Positions 17,346-26,870 of a DNA stretch of 39,013 bases are shown here, one piece after another. Below the pieces are notes generated by a model. It did not search any database and was not told where the DNA came from. It worked only from the letters and a program-made list of their open reading frames with translations. Each line of letters begins with the position of its first letter. Within the stretch, counting starts at the first letter, position 1. Origin of the DNA: Alphaproteobacteria bacterium (GTDB lineage: Bacteria > Pseudomonadota > Alphaproteobacteria > Sphingomonadales > Kordiimonadaceae); assembly GCA_021774695.1 (NCBI GenBank), contig JAJFIU010000099.1:1-39013 (forward strand). The letters are read 5' to 3'. The position numbers and the translations under genes are program-made.

Positions 17346-20300
17346 TCACAGTCCAGCTTGCTCTAATGCACTTTCCATCAGATCATAGGGCAATGCCATA
17401 AGGCGTACAGCATCTGTCCAAAGCAGCGCTGCAACGACCGATTTACCCGGATACACCGACTGCAGTGCGCGCACATACAGGCCCATCTGGCGCAAATAAA
17501 CCGCCGGAACATCTGAAACCGCATTCGGCGGCGGCCTGTTGGTTTTGTAATCCACAATCAACACCCGATCCTCGTCGACAACAAGCCGGTCAACCTGACC
17601 AGCAATCGGGCGGCCAGCTGGATCGTTCGCCGTCTTCACCATCCCCGCAATTGGCACCTCGGCCCGGCTTCCAGCGCCAAACAGCGCGCCGAGTTCGGGG
17701 TCAGACAGCACCGCATCTACCTCTTGCCAGAAAGCCAATCCATCATCCTCACTCAAGTCATCCGCACGGCGCAAAAAGGCCAGCGCAGCTGACCGCCGCG
17801 CAGCGGGCGGCATGTCCGGCAACCATTGCAGTAGCGCGTGCAACAAGTTTCCGCGCCTGAAACGCTTGCCGCCGCTACGGTCCAGCGGACCAGTCACAGC
17901 GGGTTCCTCATCAGGCCGCGATGGTGCTAGAGGTTTTGTCGGTGTAGGCTCAACTGGCATTGCATCAAACAGCCATGCTGGTGGCTTTGCTGCAACTGAC
18001 AGACTATCTGCACTGTCGTCCGATACAGTCACTTCAGCAGCTTGAACGACGTCAACACGCGTAACTTCGCAACCATCTTCAACATGTGTTCCCGCGTTTA
18101 ACCGATCAAAACCTTCCTCGACCAAATTATACCAACAATCCTCGCTGGGTTCCTTCGCGCCGCGCCACCCGGCGACATACAGTTCGTCTTCCGCCCGGGT
18201 TAAGGCCACATATAAAAGTCGTCTATATTCTGCGAGTTGCCTGCTTTTCAACGCATCCCGCGCCGCTTCAATCTCGGGTAGGCCGCGCGCCTGACTGGCC
18301 CACACCGGTATAGTCGGGTCGGCCGGTTTTTCCGGCATGAGCGGTAGCAACCGACCATCGCGAGAAAGGTCCGGCAAACCCACAAGGTCAGATAGATATA
18401 CGATGGGCGCCTGCAGGCCCTTGGCACTGTGGGTCGTCATAATGCGAACCCGGTTGCCGGCTTGCTCCATATCGCGCTTGATCTGGGTATTATTGCGTCG
18501 AACCCGCTCGATAAATGCTAACAATGATGCCGGGTGGGTTAGTTCAAACTTAAGCGCTTCTTCAAGCAATTCATCAATGGGGTCGTGAATTTCCTCGCCC
18601 AGTCTGCCTGCCAATTTTCGTCTGCCATCCAGATCAATGAGTATATGATTGAAAAAATCAAACGGTCCGCCGATATCAGCACGGTTCAACACACCTGCCA
18701 GCAATTCGTATGTTGGTTTAAAACGAGGGTTGTCACGGGCAGCATACAAGGCGTTCCAAAGCGAGCCGCCTCTCGCATGCGCCAACTCAAACAGGTCCTT
18801 GTCTGAAAGGCCAACAAATGGACTTTTCAGCACAGTCGCCAGCGTCAGGTCGTCAGTTGGCAAAACTGCAAACTGTGCCACGGCGAGCAGGTCCATCACT
18901 GGAAGTTCCTCAAGCAGAACCATTCGGTCGCGGCCTGCCACAGGAACACCCAGTATTTTAAGAGCCTTGACCAGATGATCAACAAAAGCTGTACGCCGTC
19001 GCACAAGCACAAGAATATCACCTGCCTGAACTTTGCGACCTTTGGAAGGCAGTAGGCGGGCACCAACAGAACGGTGAATATGGCTGGCAATACGCCACGC
19101 ACAGCGCTGCTCAGCGTCATCAACCGGCACTTGAACAATTGGCATGTGCCAACCTTCCGCATCGGGTTCATCAGGCTTTGAGACCACCTCAAGCGGCCAT
19201 AATTCAACCCGTCCAGCCTGGCCCACGCGCTTAAACCGGTGGGCTACAGTTTCATTATCGGCCGACAGACCTTCACATGCGCGGCTATCCGCGGCAAACA
19301 CGCTGTCCACCAGCGAAAGCACGGCTTCGCCCGAACGGAAAGATAGTGACATGGGGACAGCTTCGGTGCTGCAACCTACCATATCAGCCTTGGCAAAAAC
19401 TCTGTTTCGCGCGTTGATAAATTCTCGAGGATCGGCCCGCTGAAATGAGAAAATAGACTGTTTGGCGTCACCAACCGCAAACACTGTTCGCTCAACATCG
19501 CGGGCACCTTCACCAGCAAAAAACTCAGCGGCCAGTGTTTCCACCACACGCCATTGATCACGGTTGGTATCCTGGGCTTCGTCAACCAAAATATGGTCAA
19601 TGCGGTTGTCCAGTTTATAGAGAATCCACGGCGCGACCGCATCCTGAGAAAACAGCGTTACTGTACGGTCAATCATATCATCAAAGTCCACTAGACCACG
19701 CTCGTTTTTAACATGGTTATAAAGCCGTAATTGCTCCAAACCCAACTTCAACAGCGCCGCCGTAGCGGTTGCAGCGCGCTGCCGCACACACTTTTCTTCA
19801 ACCAACAAAAGCCGCTGTTGTTCGGCTTCAATGATTGCTTCAAGACTGCTATCCGCCTCCAGAATCTTCTTGGTCGCCACGGTTTTGAGCGCAGTGCCAG
19901 TTTTGGTTAGAAAAGCGCCTTTGTAAGCAGCATGATTACCTGGTCGCTGGCTCTCAGGAAGCTCAACAAACACCTTGATCGCTGCTGCGCGGGATTGATC
20001 GCCTTTTGACCCCAATTGCATTGCACTGGCAAGACTCTGCAAAGCCTGTTGATCGACACTTTCGCGGGTGCAAGCATCTGCAATGATCTCGCGCTCTGAA
20101 CCGCCCGGCGTTGCATCGAGCCGGCGATACAATTCGCTCATCAGGCCACCAACGCCCCCAAATGCCCGCCTCGCGCGTTTTAAAAGCGGTGCTTCAAACG
20201 AAAGCCTGTCTACAACTTCGTCAAAAGTGCGCTCGGTTACCAACCCAGCGACTACATTCAGCGCCTGTTGCAATTCAAGCGCCAACGGTTCGCGTGTTGC

Positions 20301-20813
20301 TGCCAGCATTTGATCTTTTGCAGATTGCATCAGCTCGGTCGCATCAGCCTCGTCAATGCCTTCAAAACCCGGAGACATATCGGCCTCAAGCGGGAAACGG
20401 CCCAGCAGCGCCTGGCAAAAACTATGAAATGTCTGGATTTGCAGACCACCAGACAAATCAAGTACGCAGGCAAACAGTTGGCGCGCTGTAGCCAGCATTT
20501 CAGTATCCGCCCGCTCATCGACCCTCGATGCTATCGCGGCAGTAAGGTCATCGTCCGACAAGGTGGTCCAGCGGCCAAGTTCGGCAAAAATCCGGTTTTT
20601 CATTTCTGCCGCTGCGGCTTTGGTGAAAGTTAGACAAACGATGTTTTGCGGCGGCGTACCCGTAAGCATCAACCGCAGCACCCGCGCCGTCAATACATGG
20701 GTTTTGCCCGTACCCGCCGAGGCACCAACCCACGCAGAGATACTTGGGTGGGTTGCCCGCGCCTGATCATAGGTCATGCGCGCAGGCGATATGCTGCCTG
20801 ATGCGCTGCTCAC
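17346..20813 (-). CDS. addA: Double-strand break repair helicase-nuclease AddA
   Basis: AddA is the UvrD-like helicase and 3'-strand nuclease of AddAB, which resects DNA ends for RecA. The 1155-residue protein has the Walker A motif GASAGTGKT at 30-38, HILVDEAQDTNRDQW (Walker B), FAVGDAKQSIFSFQRADP, and LLYVALTRAEDELYVAG (motif VI). The C-terminal RecB-type nuclease has DYKTN at 1088-1092 and QxxxY at 1109-1113. The GTG start overlaps the addB stop by 4 bp (GTGA), so the subunits are coupled. It is the last gene of divL-tsaE-addB-addA. Confidence 0.96.
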   Translation of the reverse strand: MSSASGSISPARMTYDQARATHPSISAWVGASAGTGKTHVLTARVLRLMLTGTPPQNIVCLTFTKAAAAEMKNRIFAELGRWTTLSDDDLTAAIASRVDERADTEMLATARQLFACVLDLSGGLQIQTFHSFCQALLGRFPLEADMSPGFEGIDEADATELMQSAKDQMLAATREPLALELQQALNVVAGLVTERTFDEVVDRLSFEAPLLKRARRAFGGVGGLMSELYRRLDATPGGSEREIIADACTRESVDQQALQSLASAMQLGSKGDQSRAAAIKVFVELPESQRPGNHAAYKGAFLTKTGTALKTVATKKILEADSSLEAIIEAEQQRLLLVEEKCVRQRAATATAALLKLGLEQLRLYNHVKNERGLVDFDDMIDRTVTLFSQDAVAPWILYKLDNRIDHILVDEAQDTNRDQWRVVETLAAEFFAGEGARDVERTVFAVGDAKQSIFSFQRADPREFINARNRVFAKADMVGCSTEAVPMSLSFRSGEAVLSLVDSVFAADSRACEGLSADNETVAHRFKRVGQAGRVELWPLEVVSKPDEPDAEGWHMPIVQVPVDDAEQRCAWRIASHIHRSVGARLLPSKGRKVQAGDILVLVRRRTAFVDHLVKALKILGVPVAGRDRMVLLEELPVMDLLAVAQFAVLPTDDLTLATVLKSPFVGLSDKDLFELAHARGGSLWNALYAARDNPRFKPTYELLAGVLNRADIGGPFDFFNHILIDLDGRRKLAGRLGEEIHDPIDELLEEALKFELTHPASLLAFIERVRRNNTQIKRDMEQAGNRVRIMTTHSAKGLQAPIVYLSDLVGLPDLSRDGRLLPLMPEKPADPTIPVWASQARGLPEIEAARDALKSRQLAEYRRLLYVALTRAEDELYVAGWRGAKEPSEDCWYNLVEEGFDRLNAGTHVEDGCEVTRVDVVQAAEVTVSDDSADSLSVAAKPPAWLFDAMPVEPTPTKPLAPSRPDEEPAVTGPLDRSGGKRFRRGNLLHALLQWLPDMPPAARRSAALAFLRRADDLSEDDGLAFWQEVDAVLSDPELGALFGAGSRAEVPIAGMVKTANDPAGRPIAGQVDRLVVDEDRVLIVDYKTNRPPPNAVSDVPAVYLRQMGLYVRALQSVYPGKSVVAALLWTDAVRLMALPYDLMESALEQAGL

Positions 20814-23800
20814 GACTTTGGCTCCTGGTCGCCAAGTTCCGGTTCATCCATTAGCGGCTCGACCGTATTGCGCCATTCTTTCACCCGTGCCAGATGATCG
20901 TAATCGCCGTACCCGGTTATCTCAGGCCTCGGGTTAGACAAATAGGGGGTTTTCGGGTCGGCAAATACAGTGACCAGTTTTTTGAGGCCCTCAGCTGCCT
21001 GTTCAATCGAGGCCGGAACATCTTTGATCGGCTTTTTGACTTCCTGCACAGGGTCACCGCCGGATAGTTTCCAGAACACAAGCTCTTCCACATCGGCTGG
21101 GTTTAGCCCCTCGAAGGCCCCAGCGTTCGCAAGCCACCCCTCGAGAGGCAATTGCGGTGCATACCCTGCTTCAACCTGTTTGCTCGTAGGGGTTTCCCCG
21201 GTTTTATAGTCAATGATTTCAAGCGCGCCGGTCTCATGGTTGCGGTCGATCCGATCTGCTTTCGCAATCAAGGTAAATTCAGGCACCGAGGCACTATATT
21301 GCACTGTGTGTCGCGCCCATCCCTCAATGAGTACCGGGTCAAAATGCGCTTGCCTGTTTTGCTCATTCTCCACAAACCAACGGGCAATCCGCTCGAACCG
21401 TGGCCACCAAAAGGCGTAGACAGCAGGCTGGCTGATAACCGGGGCAAAAATCTCGCGCCCTATTGTCATCAACCGGGCAAGGCCTTCTGGTCCATCCTTT
21501 GCGCCGTCGGTTGCCATAAACACCTCAAGCGCTTCATGCAGCAACGTACCTTTTTGTGCGGCGTTGGGTGTGTCATCGATGGGGTCCAGTTTGGATAACC
21601 GCAGGACTTTCTTGGCGTACAATGCATAAGGGTCCCGCATCAATTCTTGCACTTGCGTAACCGACAACTGCGTTGGCCGCGCTGCAACCGGCGGCATGGG
21701 TGCTGGCGACGACACCGGCGTGACTACATCCGGCGCAGACAACAGGTCAGCCCATTGCACATACTCGTTGGCCCGAGGGATTTTTCTACCCGCCACAGCT
21801 TCAATTCGGAACCACCAACGGCTTGGCACCGTGGGAATGCCGTCAGTTTTTTCCGACCGGGTTAAAATAACTTCCGGCGCGCTAACGCCCAGCACAAAAT
21901 CATGGGCAGACTGGCCAATACGCCGATCATGAGACGGCAGGCCAAACTCCGCCCGCATCGCTTTGCTCATCCACGGATCGGTGGCCGGGTCGCCTGGCCA
22001 CACTCCCTCGTTTAGGCCACCGAGTACCATCAAATCGGCGCGCTGCAACCGGGCCTCCAGCGGCCCCCAAATGGCAAGCCGGGGATGTTGATTCCAGTTT
22101 GACCGCACCGTAACGCTGGCCATCATTTCGGCAAAAAAAGCGCTGTAACTTTCCGCAGTGGGAACGAATAGCACCTCACCGTGAATGATCAGATCAGTTA
22201 GATGGTCAGATAGTGCTGTCCCCGCATCGCCCCGCCACAGCGTTTCGCCGCCAGCCGTATCATCTGTGGCGCAAAGTTTTTCAGCCACGCCGATGTGAGC
22301 TTTGAGTGCCGCATCCACCGTTGCTGGGTGCCCCAACAACTGTTCAAGCGGTCGCAGAATTGCGAGCAGGCCTTCAAGCTGCTTCAGAAAATTCGCGTCC
22401 TCTGCCTGCGTCGCGGCGTTCTTTCTTTTCCGAACCTCCGCAAGGGCTTTTGCCCTAGATTGGATGCCGCCAAGGCCACCAGCTGGCCGAACACCACGTA
22501 ATACCTGCTGGTCCAGCGTGCGGACAAAAGCCAGAAAATCTTCTCGTGATAATCCAGCAGCAACCAACGGATGCTGCAGTAAAGCAAGGATGGATAACGG
22601 CCCAAAACCGTCACTAACCGCTGTGGCAATCAGGCCAAGTAACCGCCCCGGCAAGCTATTGATCGCCTTGTCACCACCGGAATCGTCAATGGTAATACCC
22701 CATGAGCGCAGCGCCGCTCGAACATATAAAGCCAATTGGCGGTCTGGTGTGACAAGGGCAGCGGTCTTACCTGGCGTTTCCAATACTTCGCGCATGATAA
22801 CCGCGATAGCGCCCGCTTCTTCGCGCCGAGACGCGGCTACTATCGCCCTCAAATTGCCAAACAGATCTTCCGCTAATCGACTACGAAACCCCAGGTCTCG
22901 CCACTGTTCGGTTGCAGCGGCGGGCAATAATGCACTGCGCACCAACTGTGTTCTGCTGTCCTCAACATCGACGTCACACGCCGGCTGAGTCCAGCTTTCA
23001 ACTTCATCCCGGTTAACGCCCATCACCTCCAGCAATCGTTTCAGACTACTTTGAGGGTGGCTGTCATCTATTGACGACCAGACTTCATTTTCAAGCGCCT
23101 GATCAAGCGCAGGCAAAACGACACGGCCATGCGGCAACCGTGATATTACTCTGAGCAGATGAGCTGTGGCTGGGATTGAACCGGTTGACCCAGCCGCAAC
23201 AATTGGCCCGCCGCCAATATTGGCCTTAAAAATCCTGGCTAGCGCCGCCAGCGTTTGGTTGCGGTAGGCCGCAGGATCTTGTGCGCCCTCATCTGCCAGT
23301 ATAGCCGGCCAATGAAGGGTGATAACCTGAAGAAACACCAGCGTCTCGTTCCAGTGCATTGCAAGGGTATCCGGGGCAAGCTCCCCAAGTTTGTCAAACG
23401 ATAGTCCAGCAGTATCTACCTGGTCGATAAGCCGCGCCAACTCACCGGCCAGCCGCCAGGCCTGCGCTGGTGCTAGCCCTTTTCCGGCGGCGTCTGACAA
23501 GGGTCGCCTTTCAACAAGTTTGGTTAACAGCACTTGTCGACGCAGCGGGGAAATCGGCGGCGCAATAGCCGAGAGATCAAGTCCAAATCCCGCGCCTAGA
23601 AACTCGATTTCACCTTCGTCAATATCACCGATCGCCCGCATGGTCGGTAGCAAAATTGGCTTTCCGTCGCATAACCGGAGGAAGGCCTCACGCAGCGACC
23701 GGGACGCCCGTCGGTTAGGCAACAATACGGTGACAGACGACAGCAAAAGCGGGTCGTGTCCGTATCTGTCAAACAATCCTTGAGCCAGTTCGTCAACGAA

Positions 23801-23848
23801 TGACTGCCCGGCACCGATGGTATAAACTTCTGGATTTCCGGGCTTCAT
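20810..23848 (-). CDS. addB: Double-strand break repair protein AddB
   Basis: AddB is the partner of AddA, with an inactivated helicase fold and a C-terminal nuclease for the 5' strand. The 1012-residue product begins in family style (VYTIGAGQSFVDELAQGL) and carries the central LGGLNEGVWPGDPATDPWMS motif. The nuclease motif LEIIDYKTGETP is followed by APQLPLEGWLA. ATG 23848 shares one base with the tsaE stop (TAATG). In many alphaproteobacteria two sugar-nucleotide genes lie between tsaE and addB; here there is no room for them. Confidence 0.95.
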   Translation of the reverse strand: MKPGNPEVYTIGAGQSFVDELAQGLFDRYGHDPLLLSSVTVLLPNRRASRSLREAFLRLCDGKPILLPTMRAIGDIDEGEIEFLGAGFGLDLSAIAPPISPLRRQVLLTKLVERRPLSDAAGKGLAPAQAWRLAGELARLIDQVDTAGLSFDKLGELAPDTLAMHWNETLVFLQVITLHWPAILADEGAQDPAAYRNQTLAALARIFKANIGGGPIVAAGSTGSIPATAHLLRVISRLPHGRVVLPALDQALENEVWSSIDDSHPQSSLKRLLEVMGVNRDEVESWTQPACDVDVEDSRTQLVRSALLPAAATEQWRDLGFRSRLAEDLFGNLRAIVAASRREEAGAIAVIMREVLETPGKTAALVTPDRQLALYVRAALRSWGITIDDSGGDKAINSLPGRLLGLIATAVSDGFGPLSILALLQHPLVAAGLSREDFLAFVRTLDQQVLRGVRPAGGLGGIQSRAKALAEVRKRKNAATQAEDANFLKQLEGLLAILRPLEQLLGHPATVDAALKAHIGVAEKLCATDDTAGGETLWRGDAGTALSDHLTDLIIHGEVLFVPTAESYSAFFAEMMASVTVRSNWNQHPRLAIWGPLEARLQRADLMVLGGLNEGVWPGDPATDPWMSKAMRAEFGLPSHDRRIGQSAHDFVLGVSAPEVILTRSEKTDGIPTVPSRWWFRIEAVAGRKIPRANEYVQWADLLSAPDVVTPVSSPAPMPPVAARPTQLSVTQVQELMRDPYALYAKKVLRLSKLDPIDDTPNAAQKGTLLHEALEVFMATDGAKDGPEGLARLMTIGREIFAPVISQPAVYAFWWPRFERIARWFVENEQNRQAHFDPVLIEGWARHTVQYSASVPEFTLIAKADRIDRNHETGALEIIDYKTGETPTSKQVEAGYAPQLPLEGWLANAGAFEGLNPADVEELVFWKLSGGDPVQEVKKPIKDVPASIEQAAEGLKKLVTVFADPKTPYLSNPRPEITGYGDYDHLARVKEWRNTVEPLMDEPELGDQEPKS

Positions 23849-24336
23849 TATTGCGGCCCAAACAGGTTAATCAGTCGATGTTGCCAATCTATATTTTCTG
23901 ATGTTACCACCAAGTATCGACCGTTTTTAGGCCCGGCCGCGTGATGCTCCAGTTCTATTTTAAGGGCGTCTTGCCACCAATCCGTTGGCATGCGGTCAGG
24001 CCATTCCACCAACAAAATGGCACTTTCGCGCTCCTCCTCCAAGCCAAGATCCTCGATCTCGTCCGGACCCTTTAGCCGGTATAGGTCGCTGTGAAAAACC
24101 ACTATGCCATCATGCGCGCTGTAAGTTTGTACCAAAGTAAATGTCGGGCTTGGCACCTCTATATCGCTGGCCTGACAGAAGGCACGAATAAAAGCACGGG
24201 CAAAGGTGGTTTTCCCAGCACCCAGATCACCAGAAAGCGCAAGCAGATCGCCCGGTTTGGCCAACAGCGCCATTGAGGCCGCAAACTGTTCGGTGGCGGC
24301 TTCATCGGATAGCAGTGTGCGATAAATTTCGGCCAT
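23848..24336 (-). CDS. tsaE: tRNA threonylcarbamoyladenosine biosynthesis ATPase TsaE
   Basis: TsaE is the ATPase that supports the TsaB-TsaD complex making t6A37 in ANN-decoding tRNAs. The 162-residue product has a P-loop in GDLGAGKTTFARAF (36-49), SPTFTLVQTY, the DLYRL motif and VEWPDRMP. It starts 15 bp after divL with no strong ribosome site, and its stop overlaps the addB start, so it is probably translated by coupling. Confidence 0.95.
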   Translation of the reverse strand: MAEIYRTLLSDEAATEQFAASMALLAKPGDLLALSGDLGAGKTTFARAFIRAFCQASDIEVPSPTFTLVQTYSAHDGIVVFHSDLYRLKGPDEIEDLGLEEERESAILLVEWPDRMPTDWWQDALKIELEHHAAGPKNGRYLVVTSENIDWQHRLINLFGPQ

Positions 24337-24351
24337 CAGGGATTCAACATG

Positions 24352-26712
24352 TCAGGAGGCATCAACGGAGGGACGTTCGCGCGGCAGGTAGCATGACAGG
24401 CTAAGCCCTGCCTCGCCCACGGCGTCAAGAATAACGCGCCCGCCGTGCAGCCGCACGATGCTGCGCACCAGTGCAAGGTCCAAGCCGGTTGCTCTGCGTG
24501 CTCCAGGTGATACGCCCATGGCAACAGTGGTCAGTAACCGTGTGCGCTCTGTAGGCGTCAAGCCGGATTCAACATTGGTAATGCACACATGGATTTCTTC
24601 TTTCAGGTCAATCAATTCAATGATCAATTCACCACCGTGGCGGGTGAACCCCAACATTGAGGAAACCATATTATAGAAGGCCTGTTTAATGCGTGAGCCA
24701 TCGGCCATAATTGTGCCAATCTGGTCATCAATTTTCAGCTCCAATTTGGTGGACGCCTTATGGGCCAGTTCTTGTGCCAGAACGGCTGCTTCACCGAGCA
24801 TTTCAGCAATGGGCGTCGCTGTGAACTCAAGCGGCAGCTCCCCGGATTCGATGACCGCTAAATCAAGCACGTCGGAAATCAGATTTTTAAGATCATCAGA
24901 CGCGCTAAGAATATTTTTCACATAACTTGCTTGCTGGTCATTCAGCGGTCCAAAGACATTCTGGTCCAACAGTTCGCCGAACCCAATGATGGTATTCAGC
25001 GGTGTCCTAAGCTCATAAGACATATTGGTGATAAACTCGCTTTTCAGCTTATCCGCGGCCTCCAAAGCTTGCGATCGTTCACGCAGGGCCTGCTCAACCT
25101 TGTAACTATCGGTGACATCCGTTTGCGTGAGCATAACACCGCCGTCCGGCAAGGGCACAATTGTATAATCGATAACCACGCCGTCGCCGCGGTACCATTT
25201 ACCGGTTTTGTAGCTGCGGGCCGCAATCCAGGTTACCAGATTTTCTGAGAAATCGATGTTGGCGTTCGCGCTGTTACTTAAATTTGCCCAGCCAACCAGT
25301 TCCGTCAAATGAGGCGAACCACTAGCCTGCGCGTCGCTGAGCTGCCAGATATCGTTGAAGGCAGGGTTCGAGAGCTGAAGTCGCCCATCGGTGCCGAACA
25401 CCGCAACACTTTCGCGCATATTATCCAGCGTTTCCTGTTGAACCGCGATCAGAGTATTATAGGATCGCTCAAGCGCCAGTTTATCGGTTACGTCTTCAAA
25501 CAATATAAGCAGTCCACCTAGCGGGTGCGGCTGGGTTACCACCCTGTGAGCAGTACCGTCAGGCAGGTGCCACATTTCCTCTGATGGTTCCAGCAGCGTT
25601 GTATATTGTTTTAATATGCTCTCTTTCCATTTACGGAAATTGGCCTGCTCCGGAAGCTTGCGACGTTCGTGCATTGCTTCCAACAGCTCGCTATGGCGAA
25701 TGCCCCCCGCCAATTGTTCTTCGGAAATACTGGTCAGCCGCGTGAAAGCGCTATTGTAAAAACGCAGCGTTTGACCCGGTCCAAAAATTGCCACCGGGCT
25801 ACGCAGTCGGTTCAATGTTTCAGACTGGCTTTCCAGCACGCGAGACAATTCTGTTAGCGCCTCTTCCTCGCCGGTTACATCGATGGCAATACCCATGCTA
25901 TTGCCTTCTTTATCCAGCGGCGTATTCGTCACATTAAAGGCACGGCGCTGGCCGTCGGTGACCCCGAAACGTCGTTCCCTAAGCGGCACCCCCTGCGCGA
26001 ATGCTTTGCTAGCCGAGGCAGGCCCTACATTGCCGAACAGTTCCAGCCCGCGCTCGATTACATTGGCAACGGTGCCACCGTCGATCGCTTTGACATAGGC
26101 GTCGTTCACCTCAAGCAGCTTAAAATCCGGACTTCGCAACCACACGGGAAACGGCAAATGATTGAAAGCACCGGTAAGGTCTTTCAACCGCAGTTCCAGC
26201 GCCCGCACTCCTAGCCGGTTGGTGCGCACAGGCCGATCGACCGATTGCTCGAGCCACATTATGCCGCTGGGCCAGCGGGCGTCCCGGGCGGGAAGCCATT
26301 GCAGATCGATGATCATCCGCGCTTTACCAGGCCCGTTATCCACAACCAGTGGCGACGGCACATCGAGGCCCTGCTCTACGCCCCCGCGGATGAGTTGCAC
26401 TGTTTTTTCAGGCAAGCCGTGCCCCGCTTCGCCGATCAGGTCGTCTAACCGAGAGACTTTTTCGGGAAAGCCCGCAATTGAAAGCGCTGCAGGATCAGCC
26501 TGCAGGCGGCCATCGGGCCACAACCAAACTGGAATTCGGTGATCCGTTTTTATCATTGTATCCAGAAAGTCTGCCAGGTCCTGCAATGACCGCGCTCGGT
26601 CCGACATGCGACCGGCACGCCAAAAAGCGTAAAGACTGGCACCCACCCATACAAGTGCCGTTACAGCCAAAATCAACCGCAAGGGCGAAAAGGTTTCGCT
26701 CACCTCAATCAC
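24352..26712 (-). CDS. divL: DivL-like cell-cycle pseudokinase (Tyr in place of phosphoacceptor His)
   Basis: This 786-residue inner-membrane protein has an N-terminal helix (about 11-31), several PAS-like regions to ~530, then a HisKA-like and an HATPase-like domain. The phosphoacceptor motif reads NMSYELRTPLN: Tyr566 replaces the histidine, 220 residues from the C-terminus, as Tyr550 does in the 769-residue Caulobacter DivL. The ATP-binding boxes are also eroded: N-box Asn becomes Ser685, the G1 box reads NVESGL, and G2 reads ATGLDL. In Caulobacter DivL binds DivK and controls CckA and thereby CtrA. GTG 26712 is chosen because GGAA lies 8 bp upstream and because GTG 26793 abuts the metK terminator; GTG 26703 is possible. 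tsaE follows after 15 bp. Confidence 0.9.
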   Translation of the reverse strand: MIEVSETFSPLRLILAVTALVWVGASLYAFWRAGRMSDRARSLQDLADFLDTMIKTDHRIPVWLWPDGRLQADPAALSIAGFPEKVSRLDDLIGEAGHGLPEKTVQLIRGGVEQGLDVPSPLVVDNGPGKARMIIDLQWLPARDARWPSGIMWLEQSVDRPVRTNRLGVRALELRLKDLTGAFNHLPFPVWLRSPDFKLLEVNDAYVKAIDGGTVANVIERGLELFGNVGPASASKAFAQGVPLRERRFGVTDGQRRAFNVTNTPLDKEGNSMGIAIDVTGEEEALTELSRVLESQSETLNRLRSPVAIFGPGQTLRFYNSAFTRLTSISEEQLAGGIRHSELLEAMHERRKLPEQANFRKWKESILKQYTTLLEPSEEMWHLPDGTAHRVVTQPHPLGGLLILFEDVTDKLALERSYNTLIAVQQETLDNMRESVAVFGTDGRLQLSNPAFNDIWQLSDAQASGSPHLTELVGWANLSNSANANIDFSENLVTWIAARSYKTGKWYRGDGVVIDYTIVPLPDGGVMLTQTDVTDSYKVEQALRERSQALEAADKLKSEFITNMSYELRTPLNTIIGFGELLDQNVFGPLNDQQASYVKNILSASDDLKNLISDVLDLAVIESGELPLEFTATPIAEMLGEAAVLAQELAHKASTKLELKIDDQIGTIMADGSRIKQAFYNMVSSMLGFTRHGGELIIELIDLKEEIHVCITNVESGLTPTERTRLLTTVAMGVSPGARRATGLDLALVRSIVRLHGGRVILDAVGEAGLSLSCYLPRERPSVDAS

Positions 26713-26794
26713 TGAAATTATTCCGGAAAATTTGCATGGATACAGACTAACGCTGGAACAGGCGCCAGTACAAGTGGCAGATGTAACGGACACG
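26713..26794 (-). promoter_or_regulatory. Probable promoter and leader region of divL-tsaE-addB-addA
   Basis: These 82 bp lie between the metK terminator and the chosen divL start and must hold the divL promoter if the terminator is efficient. GGAA at 26721-26724 is the likely ribosome site. I could not pick a convincing -35/-10 pair. Confidence 0.35.
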
Positions 26795-26828
26795 AAAAAA
26801 CAGGCACCGGAGAGGCCAGTGCCTGTTT
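26795..26828 (-). terminator. Rho-independent terminator of ahcY-metK
   Basis: A perfect 10 bp inverted repeat (AAACAGGCAC / GTGCCTGTTT) encloses an 11-base loop. On the minus strand it ends in a run of T (A-run 26795-26800 on plus). It starts 42 bp after the metK stop. Confidence 0.92.
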
Positions 26829-26870
26829 AAAAGCTGCTCAATTGTTCACTCTTATCATCCGGCTTGGCAA

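Noticed and set aside
17346-23848. Many open frames on the plus strand opposite addA and addB
   Set aside because: They are antisense shadows of two long, well-supported genes, without ribosome sites or family motifs.
26336-26344. A perfect DnaA-box sequence (TTATCCACA)
   Set aside because: It is a single copy inside the divL coding region, with no cluster of boxes, AT-rich unwinding region or origin genes nearby; chance is the simplest explanation.
24352-26793. Longer divL product starting at GTG 26793
   Set aside because: That start is directly next to the metK terminator, leaving no room for a promoter or leader, and the added residues do not resemble the family N-terminus.
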